From: Haloactinomyces albus
GTDB lineage: Bacteria; Actinomycetota; Actinomycetes; Mycobacteriales; Pseudonocardiaceae
NCBI RefSeq assembly: GCF_031458135.1
Contig: NZ_JAVDXW010000001.1
Coordinates: 4,154,001-4,218,000, forward strand
Reading direction: 5' to 3'
Length of the DNA stretch: 64,000 nt
Shown here: piece by piece, positions 8,106 to 16,607 of the stretch
Layout of the letters: every line of letters begins with the position of its first letter
Position numbering within the stretch: position 1 is the first letter of the stretch
Notes under the pieces: model-generated
Database searches by the model: none
What the model was told of the DNA's origin: nothing
What the model saw: the letters and a program-made list of their open reading frames with translations, nothing else
Program-made: the position numbers and the translations under genes

Positions 8106-8772
8106 AGATGCTGTACCGGTGGCAGACTCATGGCGCTCGGCACGTTGGTCGCCCAGTTCCCGACCTGGTTCCGGCTCAGCCCGTTCGCCGGCCAGGTCGC
8201 GGTGCAGCGATCTACCGGGACGGTGCCGAGAGAACGGGACTGACGCGTCGAGGCGGTACCACGCAGGGACTCGCCCCGGTGCCGCGGTTGTCGTGCGGCT
8301 CAGAAGGGTGGCGCCCGGTCGATGGCTGCACGGTGATCCACCGGGGCTCGTAGAGGGGATGTGTGGGGACACGGCGTGCGGGTCTTGCACGGTGGCGTAG
8401 CCGCTCCCGAACGCCGTGGTCGGCGGTCAGCAGACCTGGATGCCGTAGGTCCGGTAACCGTGACTGCTGTCGCTGAAGTCGAAAGCGGTGGAGGTGTATT
8501 GATCGACCCACGGTTCGCCGGGAGCCTGCCCCGGGATCCGGCGAAACACATTCGGTGGGCGTGCGAGCACCCTCCGAGGTTGCTCGCGCTGTCCGGTTCC
8601 GGCGCTACCCCGCACAGCAGCATGTGCTCGGTGCTGGACAGCCGAGCCCATACCGGCTCCCTGACCACGACACGGTCATCGACGGATGGTGTCCGTGGGT
8701 TTCGCGACCACGCTCCACCATCTCAGGCAGGAGACCACTGCTGCCTGAGAAATACTCTTCGGGTGCGCGTAC
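8106..8772. other. Degraded region, no intact gene
   Basis: No complete reading frame with a ribosome site is visible. A minus-strand stretch ending at 8427 reads VDQYTSTAFDFSDSSHGY and stops shortly after with a terminal Cys, like the end of a secreted protein. A different minus frame upstream (about 8520-8668) reads REPVWARLSSTEHML. These may be two frame-broken halves of one dead gene. I cannot name the family. Confidence 0.3.
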
Positions 8773-10818
8773 TCATCTCCACGAAGGGCCATCGGCGCGC
8801 TCAGGGGCGGCCTGACCGCGATTACGGTCACCGGCGGACCACGAAGCGTCCAGCGCGGCCGGCGTGACGACCGGAAAGTCAGGTCGTGGCTTCTCGGTGA
8901 GGCCGAAGAGGGTGACGAGCACGGTGAGGTCACCGTCGTGCTGCAGCTCGCCGTACTCAACCAGCGCGTGCACACGAGATGGTCCGGCCACGAGTTGGTT
9001 CAGTGTGGCTCGGCTGAGGATGAGCGTCAGCTCGGGACGCGAGCCGGGCACCGGATTGTTTTCGTGGTGCACGAGTGCCCCGTTGGAAAGCACCGTGTGG
9101 TACTGGGAATGCTCGTCGGTGATCTCCCAGACAATGTGCAGCCTGTGCCTCGCAGCGCGGGGGCCGTTGACGCGGATGGCGATGCTGTCGAAGACCTGTC
9201 GCAGGCTTAGCGCAGCGACCGTGCTGCTGTCCCGCGACTGCCGTGGCGCGCTGGCGCTGGTCCGGCCGAGTCGCAGCTCCAGTGCGGCGGCCAAGTAGAA
9301 GTTGCGCCAGGTCGCATTCTCGGAGCCGTATCCGAGCTGTTCCAGCGCCGCGGCCTGCAGCAGGCGTGCTCGCTCGTTGTTGGGCTCGGCGTACACGACG
9401 TGGTTGACCACCTCGGCGACCCACCGATAGTCGCCCGCGCCGTAGCTTTCCTCGGCCATCTCCAGCACGCGTTCCGCACCGCCCATGAAGTCCACGTAAC
9501 GCGCGGCGGCGGCGACGGGCGGGTGCGGCCACAGGTGGGCGGGGTTGCCGTCGAACCATCCGATGTAGCGCTGATAGATCGCTTTGATGTTGTGGCTGGT
9601 CGAACCGTAGTATCCGCGCGTATGCCAGGTGCCCTCCAGAGTCGGGGGCAGCGCCAAGGACTCGGCGATGTCCGCGGCGGTGAGACCCTGGTTCATCAAC
9701 CGCAAGGTCTGGTCGTGCAGGTAGGTGTAGAGGTCGCGTTGCTCGCTGAGGAAGCTCACCACTTTCTCGGTTCCCCAAGTGGGCCAGTGGTGTCCCGCGA
9801 GGAGCACGTTGGCACGAGAACCGAAAAGCACGAGGGACTCGGTGAGCGCGTGTGCCCACGCGCGGGCGTCGCGCACTGGCGCCCCGCGCAGCGTGCCGAG
9901 GTTGTGCTGGGTGTGGGTGGCGGTCTCGGCCAAACACAGCGCGGCGACATCGGGAAGGAAGAAGTTCAGCTCGGCGGGTGCCTCGGTGCCGGAGACGATC
10001 TGGAACACCATCCGCACGCCGTCGATCGTGCACTCTTGCCCAGTCCGTTCAATGTGGACGGTTGGTCGGGCGAGAGTGACTCGGCCCGTGGAGGTCCCCA
10101 GACCGAGTCCCACACCGACCTGCCCGCGCGGGCCGACCGGGAGCGCGGACCCATACATGAGCGTGGCACGACGGCTCATCACCGGGCCGGCGTAGACATT
10201 CTCGCTCACCGCATGCTCGGTGAAGCCTTCCGGCGCCAGAATCTCGATGGTGCCGGAAGTGAGTTCGTCGGCTCCGGCGAGACCGAACACCCCACCGAAA
10301 TGATCGGCATGGTTGTGGGTGAACACCACGGCGGTCACCGGTCGTGGTCCACGATGCCGCTGATACAGATCGAGGGCGGCGCGAGCGGTTTCCACGCTGA
10401 TCAGCGGGTCCACCACGATGATGCCGCACTCGCCTTCGATCAGTGTCATGTTGGACAGGTCGAACCCGCGCACCTGGTACACGCCGGGAACGACCTCGAA
10501 CAGGCCCGCCTTGGCAAGCAGCCGCGTCTGGCGCCACAGCGCCGGGTGCACCGATCCCGGAGGCTCGCCATCGAGGAAGTGGTAGCGGTCGAAGGCCCAC
10601 ACCGTTCGCCCCTCGGCGTCCTCGATGGTGCGGTGCTCGGGCGCGGCGATGAACCCCCGCTCGGCATCGGCGATGTCGTCCGTGCGTGACCAGGGCAGGG
10701 TTCGTGTCGCGTGGCGATGGGCCGCGATGATGTGTTCGGTCGGCTGGGTGGGTCGAGTCATCGGCGGAAGATCCCCATGGTGAGTCGGCGCGGAAGGCGG
10801 GGCTGGTTCATCGACCAT
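8773..10818 (-). CDS. Alkyl/aryl-sulfatase (SdsA-type, MBL fold)
   Basis: A 681-residue enzyme of the linear alkyl sulfatase family. The metal-binding motif THNHADHFGG is near residue 185 and a second acid/His cluster is AETATHTQHNLGT. The middle dimerisation part contains YYGSTSHNIKAIYQRYIGWFDGNPAHLWP, and a C-terminal SCP2-like domain follows. Family members split alkyl sulfates such as dodecyl sulfate into alcohol and sulfate. No signal peptide is seen. The ATG at 10818 overlaps the acyl-CoA dehydrogenase stop by 11 bases; ATG 10761 is an alternative start. It is the last gene of a ligase/dehydrogenase/sulfatase operon. Confidence 0.9.
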   Translation of the reverse strand: MVDEPAPPSAPTHHGDLPPMTRPTQPTEHIIAAHRHATRTLPWSRTDDIADAERGFIAAPEHRTIEDAEGRTVWAFDRYHFLDGEPPGSVHPALWRQTRLLAKAGLFEVVPGVYQVRGFDLSNMTLIEGECGIIVVDPLISVETARAALDLYQRHRGPRPVTAVVFTHNHADHFGGVFGLAGADELTSGTIEILAPEGFTEHAVSENVYAGPVMSRRATLMYGSALPVGPRGQVGVGLGLGTSTGRVTLARPTVHIERTGQECTIDGVRMVFQIVSGTEAPAELNFFLPDVAALCLAETATHTQHNLGTLRGAPVRDARAWAHALTESLVLFGSRANVLLAGHHWPTWGTEKVVSFLSEQRDLYTYLHDQTLRLMNQGLTAADIAESLALPPTLEGTWHTRGYYGSTSHNIKAIYQRYIGWFDGNPAHLWPHPPVAAAARYVDFMGGAERVLEMAEESYGAGDYRWVAEVVNHVVYAEPNNERARLLQAAALEQLGYGSENATWRNFYLAAALELRLGRTSASAPRQSRDSSTVAALSLRQVFDSIAIRVNGPRAARHRLHIVWEITDEHSQYHTVLSNGALVHHENNPVPGSRPELTLILSRATLNQLVAGPSRVHALVEYGELQHDGDLTVLVTLFGLTEKPRPDFPVVTPAALDASWSAGDRNRGQAAPERADGPSWR

Positions 10819-11989
10819 GGCGGGCCAGGTCCTTGGCGATGGCGTTGCGCTGAACTTCGGACGTCCCGGTCAAGATGCGAAACATCCGGATCTTCCGGAA
10901 CAGGTACTCGATCTCGTTTCCCTGGGTGAGCCCTTCTTTACCGTGAATCTGCACAGCCTGGTCGGCGATGCGGAAGGCCGACTCGGCGACGAACAGCTTG
11001 CACATGAACGCTTCCGTGCGCACGTCATCGCCGTTGTCGAGGGCCTCCAGCGCCTTATAGGTCATCGAGCGCGCCGCGTAGAACTCGGTGGCCATGTCGG
11101 CCAGCTTGTGCTGGATCGCTTGGAGATCGAGCAGTGGCTGGCCACCTGCGACTTTCCGGTGCAGCGCACGGTCGCGGGTGAGGTTGATGATCCGACGTGT
11201 GGCACCGAGCACAGTCGGGCAGTGCAATAGCCGGTTGGTGGTCACCCGACCCAGTGCGATGCGCATGCCTTTGCCCTCCTCGCCGAGGAGGTTGGCTGAG
11301 GGAATGTGGCAATCTTGCAGCGCGATGTCGCTTTCGATGTACTCGCCGGACATCGGGGTGTCGCCGTCGAGCACCGTGCAGCCTGGGGTGTCCAGGTCGA
11401 CGATGAACGCCGAGAAGGCATCATCGCTGTCTCCCATGCGAGCGACGACGATCGCGAAGTCGGCGAAGGGGCCGGCGGAGCTGAAAACCTTGCGCCCGGT
11501 CAATCGGTAGCCATCCGGCTCACGGTGGGCGGTTGTGCGCATCGAGCGGACATCCGAACCCGCGTCCGGCTCGGTCAGCGAGAAGCAGCAGGCGCGTTCT
11601 CCGTCCACGACGGGCAGCAGGTACTTGTTGAGCTGGTGTTCGGTGGCGTGCCGGAGTATGTCGCCTGCGCGCAGGGGGCCGCCCATATCACCGAGGACGC
11701 TGTGGCCGAGAATCCGGCCGCTCGCACCGACCTCCTCCTTGAGCGCGGCCAGTGCCGTGCAGGTCAGTCCTTGCCCGCCGTATTCGGTGGGCAAGTGAAT
11801 GCCGTAGAAGCCGAGCTCGCGGCTACGCCGCCAGACCGGTTTCAGGTCCGCGCGGGTGAGCCGGCTCTGCCGTGTGATGCCACGGTTGCGCTCGTACTCG
11901 GAGAGTTCCCCGTCCAGGTAGTCCCGGAGCCTGTCGACGAGAGCGGACAGTTCGGCGTCCCGGTAGGTGGGGTGCAGTGAAAACGTCAT
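10808..11989 (-). CDS. Acyl-CoA dehydrogenase
   Basis: A 393-residue flavoenzyme that introduces an alpha,beta double bond into an acyl-CoA. Visible motifs are YGGQGL, CFSLTEPDAGSDV (substrate/FAD loop), TGRKVFSSAG, and the C-terminal GTSEVQRNAIAKDLA. The ATG follows AGGAGTTTCG. It lies 19 bases after the acyl-CoA ligase and overlaps the sulfatase, so the three form one operon for activation and oxidation of a fatty acyl chain, probably released from an alkyl sulfate. The natural substrate chain is unknown. Confidence 0.92.
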   Translation of the reverse strand: MTFSLHPTYRDAELSALVDRLRDYLDGELSEYERNRGITRQSRLTRADLKPVWRRSRELGFYGIHLPTEYGGQGLTCTALAALKEEVGASGRILGHSVLGDMGGPLRAGDILRHATEHQLNKYLLPVVDGERACCFSLTEPDAGSDVRSMRTTAHREPDGYRLTGRKVFSSAGPFADFAIVVARMGDSDDAFSAFIVDLDTPGCTVLDGDTPMSGEYIESDIALQDCHIPSANLLGEEGKGMRIALGRVTTNRLLHCPTVLGATRRIINLTRDRALHRKVAGGQPLLDLQAIQHKLADMATEFYAARSMTYKALEALDNGDDVRTEAFMCKLFVAESAFRIADQAVQIHGKEGLTQGNEIEYLFRKIRMFRILTGTSEVQRNAIAKDLARHGR

Positions 11990-12008
11990 CGAAACTCCTG
12001 TTCCCCTG

Positions 12009-13628
12009 TCAGTTCACCCGGCGCGCCGTGTCCGCCCAGTACGGCTCGCGCACGGCCTTGCGATCGATCTTGCCGTTGCGGTTGTGCGGAAGCTCGGGCA
12101 CGAAGTCGATCGATCGGGGCTTCTTGAACCGGTCGAGGCGTTCGGCGCAGAACCCGATCAGCTCGTTCGCGGTCGGCTCGTGACCGGCGCGCAGGACGAC
12201 GGCGGCCTGCACCGCCTCGCCCCACATTTCGTCCGGAACACCAATGACGCAGACCTCGTTGACGGCGGGATGCTCGTACAGCGCTGCCTCCACCTCGGTG
12301 CAGTAGATGTTGAAACCGCCCGAGATGATCATGTCTTTTTTCCGGTCCACGATGAACAGGTAGCCGTCCTCGCGCATCCAGGCCAGGTCCCCGGTGTGCA
12401 CCCAGCCATCGCGAAACGTGCGCGCGGACTGCTCGGGGTCGTTCCAGTACCTGGTGACGCAGTCCGGGCCGCGGGCAACGATCTCGCCGATCTCGCGTGG
12501 CGGTAGCTCGGTGTTGTTTTCGTCCACAACGTGGATCTCGGTGTCGTAGGCGGCCCGCCCGCACGACCGCAGCAGCTCGGGATCATCGGTTACCGCATTG
12601 GCGATCTCCTCGCTGGTCAAGCCCGCTACTACGCTGGTCGTCTCGGCGAGGCCATAGCCCTGCGCCACGACAGGGCCGAACAGGGCCACGGCCTCGCGCA
12701 GCCGTCGCGGCGAGATGGGGGCGCCGCCGAGCCGCACGCTGGTCAGACTGGACAGGTCGCGCTCGCCAACGTCGGGATGCTCGAGCACCATGGTGAGCAT
12801 GGCGGGCACGAGGAACGTGGAGGTGATGCGTTCCCGCTCCACGATGTCCAGGAACGTGGCCGGATTCCAGGAGTGAAGGATGTAGGTGGTCGAGCCGCCG
12901 AAGACGCCGCCGAGAAGCCCCATTCCGGTCGCGTGGGTGATCGGTCCGCACGCGAGGTAGCGCATGCCGGGACGTGGGGGTGACTCGTGGCTCATCAGCT
13001 GCTTGCGCATGTTGGCCAAGCGGTTGCCAAAGGTCTGCACGGCCGCCTTGAGCTTGCCGGTCGAGCCGGAGGTGAAGTTCAGAACCGCAGCGTCGTCCTC
13101 GCCGACGTCAACGGCAACCGGGTCGGCGCGACCGTCGTTGACGAGTTCGCGGTACGAAAGCACCCCTGTGACCGGGGGTGCCTCCGCGGGCCCGAATGGC
13201 TCGCTTGCCGCACCGTCGAAATCCTCTCCGAGCTCGTCGTCGAGCAGCACGGGCAGGCATCCGGTTCCCGCGGATGCGATGGCGGCGAGAGCATCATCGC
13301 GATGCGCGGCGTCGAAGACCAGCATCCGCACGGAGGCGTCCCGCAGGATGTGCTCGATCTCCGCCCTGCCGAGACGCGCGTTGATCGGAACCCTTGGCAT
13401 TCCGGCCTTGTAGAGCGCGAATTCGATCTCGACCAGCTCGCCGCGGTTCCACGCCAGCGATCCCACCGCGTCGCCGGTGTCCAGCCCGAGGCGACTGCTG
13501 AACGATGCGGCAAGGCGGTTGGTGCGCTCCTCGAAATCCCGGTACATCCAGACGCGTGCGCCGCAGACGAGCGCGGGCTGGTCGGGCCAGTGCCGCGCGC
13601 TCCGGGTGAGGTAGGTGCCCAGGTTCAT
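12009..13628 (-). CDS. Acyl-CoA synthetase (AMP-forming ligase)
   Basis: A 539-residue ANL-superfamily ligase that makes an acyl-AMP and then acyl-CoA. The P-loop-like motif is LNFTSGSTGKLKAA, the A5 motif GYGLAETT, and the hinge and C-terminal motifs GWVHTGDLAWMREDGY and DRKKDMIISGGFN. The catalytic lysine lies in NRNGKIDRK. It is the first gene of the operon with the acyl-CoA dehydrogenase and the alkyl sulfatase. A TetR gene diverges upstream. The acyl substrate is not determinable; medium- or long-chain fatty acid is likely from context. Confidence 0.92.
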   Translation of the reverse strand: MNLGTYLTRSARHWPDQPALVCGARVWMYRDFEERTNRLAASFSSRLGLDTGDAVGSLAWNRGELVEIEFALYKAGMPRVPINARLGRAEIEHILRDASVRMLVFDAAHRDDALAAIASAGTGCLPVLLDDELGEDFDGAASEPFGPAEAPPVTGVLSYRELVNDGRADPVAVDVGEDDAAVLNFTSGSTGKLKAAVQTFGNRLANMRKQLMSHESPPRPGMRYLACGPITHATGMGLLGGVFGGSTTYILHSWNPATFLDIVERERITSTFLVPAMLTMVLEHPDVGERDLSSLTSVRLGGAPISPRRLREAVALFGPVVAQGYGLAETTSVVAGLTSEEIANAVTDDPELLRSCGRAAYDTEIHVVDENNTELPPREIGEIVARGPDCVTRYWNDPEQSARTFRDGWVHTGDLAWMREDGYLFIVDRKKDMIISGGFNIYCTEVEAALYEHPAVNEVCVIGVPDEMWGEAVQAAVVLRAGHEPTANELIGFCAERLDRFKKPRSIDFVPELPHNRNGKIDRKAVREPYWADTARRVN

Positions 13629-13645
13629 CGACGCCTCCAGGGCGA

Positions 13646-13664
13646 TTAGTCTACATTTAGTCTA
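13646..13664. promoter_or_regulatory. 11-bp-phased direct repeat in the ligase/TetR divergent promoter
   Basis: TTAGTCTA occurs at 13646-13653 and again at 13657-13664, exactly 11 bases apart and 19-36 bases upstream of the ligase ATG. It sits in an AT-rich island between the divergent ligase operon and TetR gene. Spacing of one helical turn fits a dimeric regulator site or a promoter element. The TetR at 13790 is the obvious candidate. Confidence 0.4.
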
Positions 13665-13789
13665 TTTGCATACAGAGTGTTCAATAACTTCTCTTCTGTC
13701 AACCTCTCCTACACTGGTTCGGCAATGTCCGAGCATCCGGGTCTCGGTGCCGAGGAGGCGCGGGGCCCAGCGACGAACAAGAGGGAGAG

Positions 13790-14386
13790 ATGGTCGAGGA
13801 CAGGCGCACCAAACGCACCCGGCGTGCGCTCAGCGACGCCCTGGTGGCACTGGTGCTCGAGCGTGGTTTCACCGCGCTCACGGTGGAGGACATCGCCGAA
13901 CGCGCCGACGTGGCGCGCGCTACCTTCTACAGTCACGTTCAGGGCAAGGAAGAATTGTTCGCCAGGGTGACCTCCGACTTGATGGCCGATCTGGCCGAGC
14001 GGACGCGCCCGGCCATCACCGAAAACGCGGTGGGGTTCACCGGCAAGCCGCTGCTCGAGTTGTTGCGGCACGCGCACGACGAGCGCGACCGGTACCGGAT
14101 CGTGCTGCGCGGGGAGGGGGACGGCAAACCCCTGCACATGTTCATGGACTCGCTCGCGCAGGCGGTGGCCGAGGAGTTCCGTGTGCGCGCGGAGCGCAAC
14201 GGTGTTACGCCGCGCATCGATGCCGAGCTGCTGGCTCGCGTGTGGGTCGGCGAGCAGATAGCCGTCCTCCAGTGGTGGGTCTCCCAAGATACGCCGCCGA
14301 TGCCTGCGGAGGAGGTCTCGCGCATGCTGCTCGACCTGGCCATGTATGGACGTTACTGGGCCAGCGGCTTCGACCTGCCCGGATGA
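13790..14386 (+). CDS. TetR/AcrR-family repressor
   Basis: A 198-residue regulator whose ATG follows GAGGGAGAG. Residues about 8-55 form the DNA-binding domain (RRALSDALVALVLERG, then VARATFYSHVQGKEELF). The C-terminal domain contains AEEVSRMLLDLAMYGRYW, seen in TetR_C_7-like proteins. It is divergent from the ligase/acyl-CoA dehydrogenase/sulfatase operon and lies upstream of an MFS transporter, so it probably controls one or both. The ligand may be an acyl-CoA, which is inference. Confidence 0.9.
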   Translation: MVEDRRTKRTRRALSDALVALVLERGFTALTVEDIAERADVARATFYSHVQGKEELFARVTSDLMADLAERTRPAITENAVGFTGKPLLELLRHAHDERDRYRIVLRGEGDGKPLHMFMDSLAQAVAEEFRVRAERNGVTPRIDAELLARVWVGEQIAVLQWWVSQDTPPMPAEEVSRMLLDLAMYGRYWASGFDLPG

Positions 14387-14542
14387 GGCCAACCCGTGTC
14401 TCGATGACGTGCGGCCGTGCGTCGCGGCTGCTCTCGGTGATCCGGTGAGCAGCCGCAACCTCGGTGTCGATGCGGCCCCTCGGTGCTTCGTCGCCGTCGG
14501 CCACTCCTCTTGAACCGGCGCTCGTTCGCGGTCTATATTCAT

Positions 14543-14573
14543 GAACCTAATGTTCGCTATTGGACAAATTGTC
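14543..14573. promoter_or_regulatory. AT-rich promoter region with two small palindromes before the MFS gene
   Basis: GAAC-CTAAT-GTTC (14543-14555) and GACAA-A-TTGTC (14563-14573) are perfect short inverted repeats in an unusually AT-rich tract. TTATAA follows at about 14575. They lie 52-82 bases before the MFS ATG and probably mark its promoter and operator. Confidence 0.35.
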
Positions 14574-14624
14574 TTATAAATTTGGCGAAACCCTGAACGA
14601 CGCGGTTCAGACAAGGAGCGGCCC

Positions 14625-16034
14625 ATGACCGCATCGACCCCGGGGCCTGCCGGTGCCGAACTACTCGACCGGCTCGATCGGCTTCCTCTGTCCAAACCCC
14701 ATCGTCGGCTGATGCTGCAAGGAGGGATGGGCTACCTGTTCGAGGCATACGACGGAGTGCTGCTCGGGTATGCCGCGTCGGCGCTGGTGGCACTGTGGTC
14801 GCTGGACGCTTCGATGGCCGGGTGGGTCCTGGCCTCGGTATTTATCGGCTATCTCATCGGTGCACTGCTCGCAGGCGTGCTCGCCGACTGGATCGGACGC
14901 CGCCGGGTGCTGATGTACGCCCTGCTCGTCTACGCGGTGTTCACGCTGCTCGCGGCGACCGCGTCCAGTCCCGGCGAGCTCATCCTGTGGCGCATCCTCA
15001 GCGGTATTGGGATCGGCGCCGAAGCAACAGCGATCGTCCCCTACGTCTCCGAGTTCCTTCCCCGGCGGAATCGGGGCCGCAGTATCGGCAGGACCATTAT
15101 GTTCCTCGGCGTGGGCTATGTGCTGGCCGGGCTCACCGCGGTCACCGTGATCAGTCCGCAGCCGGAGCCGGGCTGGCGGATCGCGTGCCTGAGCGGCATT
15201 CTGCCGGTACTGCTTCTGCTGTGGTGGCGACGGACGATGGTGGAGTCGCCGCGGTTCCTGATCAGCAAGGGGCGCATCGCCGAAGCAGGCGGGATCGTGG
15301 AGCGGTTCGAACGAGATACCGCCGCGGCAGGCGACACGGTTCCTCCAGCGTCGTCGAGCGACAGCGTGGAGTGCGAGGTGGACCGCCTCGCGGGACAGAC
15401 CAACCCGCTGCGACGGTTGGGGGCCCTGTGGGGTCCCGGGATGGCACGTCGGAGCACGGTGGTGTGCCTGCTGTGGTTCGCCTTCCAAGCGGCGCAGTAC
15501 GGGTACGGCACGTGGCTGCCCACGCTGCTCATGCTCAAAGGCTTCGCGATCTCCCAAAGTTTCGCCTTCGCCATGGCCGGCGCAGTCGCTCAGGTGCCTG
15601 GTTACTATATCGCCGCGTCGGTCAGTGAACACTTGGATCGCAAGTGGACCATCGTGGTGTTTCTGCTGGGCAGTGTCGGTTGCGCGGCTGGTCTCGGCAC
15701 GGCGGGCAACGCCGCGTCGATCTTTTGCTACAGCGTGGCGCTGTCGTTTTTCATGAACGGGGCCGCTTCGCCGCTGTATGCCTACACTGCGGAGATCTAT
15801 CCCACGGGCATCCGGACGAGCGGGATGGGCATGGCGAGTGCGACAGCGAGGATCGGAGCCATCCTGGCGCCAGTCGTGATCGGTTATCTCTACGCTGACC
15901 TCGGCTTCGGCGGAGTGTTCGCAGTACTGTGCGGACTCCTACTGCTCGGCACCGTCGTCCTCGCCATCTTCGGTTTGCGGACAGCAGGGCGCAGCCTCGA
16001 AGATCTGCATGCTCCGGCGCGCGTCAAGAACTAG
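14625..16034 (+). CDS. MFS transporter (sugar/organic-acid porter type)
   Basis: A 469-residue membrane protein with 12 expected spans. The loop signature DWIGRRRVLM follows span 2. The stretch YVSEFLPRRNRGRSIG in the first half and YTAEIYPTGIRTSGMGMAS in the second half are typical of the sugar-porter and niacin/aromatic-acid branches. The start follows AAGGAGCGGCCC. It is not fused to an operon and may be controlled by the TetR just upstream. The substrate is unknown; an organic acid linked to the neighbouring acyl metabolism is a guess. Confidence 0.85.
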   Translation: MTASTPGPAGAELLDRLDRLPLSKPHRRLMLQGGMGYLFEAYDGVLLGYAASALVALWSLDASMAGWVLASVFIGYLIGALLAGVLADWIGRRRVLMYALLVYAVFTLLAATASSPGELILWRILSGIGIGAEATAIVPYVSEFLPRRNRGRSIGRTIMFLGVGYVLAGLTAVTVISPQPEPGWRIACLSGILPVLLLLWWRRTMVESPRFLISKGRIAEAGGIVERFERDTAAAGDTVPPASSSDSVECEVDRLAGQTNPLRRLGALWGPGMARRSTVVCLLWFAFQAAQYGYGTWLPTLLMLKGFAISQSFAFAMAGAVAQVPGYYIAASVSEHLDRKWTIVVFLLGSVGCAAGLGTAGNAASIFCYSVALSFFMNGAASPLYAYTAEIYPTGIRTSGMGMASATARIGAILAPVVIGYLYADLGFGGVFAVLCGLLLLGTVVLAIFGLRTAGRSLEDLHAPARVKN

Positions 16035-16174
16035 TTGTGTTGTCTCGGGATTCGTTGTCGACACCGAGCACCGAGCGTGGACATCAGCCGGTTGACCGCG
16101 ATCGAGGGGCACACGCACGTGCTCGCGTCCGTGAACGAGGGGAAGTGGTCGGGCACTGCGGCGGATTCTCTCGC

Positions 16175-16428
16175 TTGTACGGAACCACCCTGGTCGCCTG
16201 AAGCGGTGTTGGTGCCGGAGTCGACGCCAAGTAGCTCCGGCACCACTCCGGATAGGCGGTACCGGGAGGCTCGATGTTGTGGGCTGCAGCGGGTATCGAT
16301 CAGCGTCTGTGCGGCGGTCTTGACGTGCTCTGCGGTGCGCTGCGGAGAACCCTGCATGGAGGCGGTCACGATCGCGCCGTCTGCGCAGGCGAGGAGCTGG
16401 CCGCCGAGCTCCTCGGCGTCCTCGGCCA
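16175..16428 (-). pseudogene. C-terminal fragment of a TetR gene, paralogous to 6513-6765
   Basis: About 254 bases closely resemble the 3' half and downstream flank of the TetR gene at 6594-7181. Shared protein stretches are GAIVTASMQ, AAQTLIDT and PQHRA. The DNA-binding half is absent, the stop codon has changed from TAG to TAC, and the match ends abruptly near 16428. Even the non-coding flank matches (GGAACCACCC). This is a relic of a duplicated or horizontally shared segment and cannot be functional. Confidence 0.7.
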
Positions 16429-16534
16429 CGTTGTGATCCGCTCCCTGGGCGAGGGGAACTCCGTGCAGCGCACCGGGGCCGGATCGCGGTGATGTCGTTC
16501 ACATTGTAGAGCGCGGAAGCGCAATGCAGTATGG

Positions 16535-16542
16535 TGTATACA
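16535..16542. promoter_or_regulatory. TGTATACA motif upstream of the aldehyde dehydrogenase
   Basis: A perfect 8-base palindrome, TGTATACA, lies 66-73 bases before the dehydrogenase start in an AT-rich stretch. The same core occurs at the GntR/FCD gene promoter (893-913). It is a plausible site for an FCD-type regulator, although no such gene is adjacent. Confidence 0.35.
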
Positions 16543-16607
16543 GTATTTTGCCGACTTGGCATCGTCGACCGAGAGACCGCATTGCAGAAGACGGAGGCTC
16601 GCACCTC

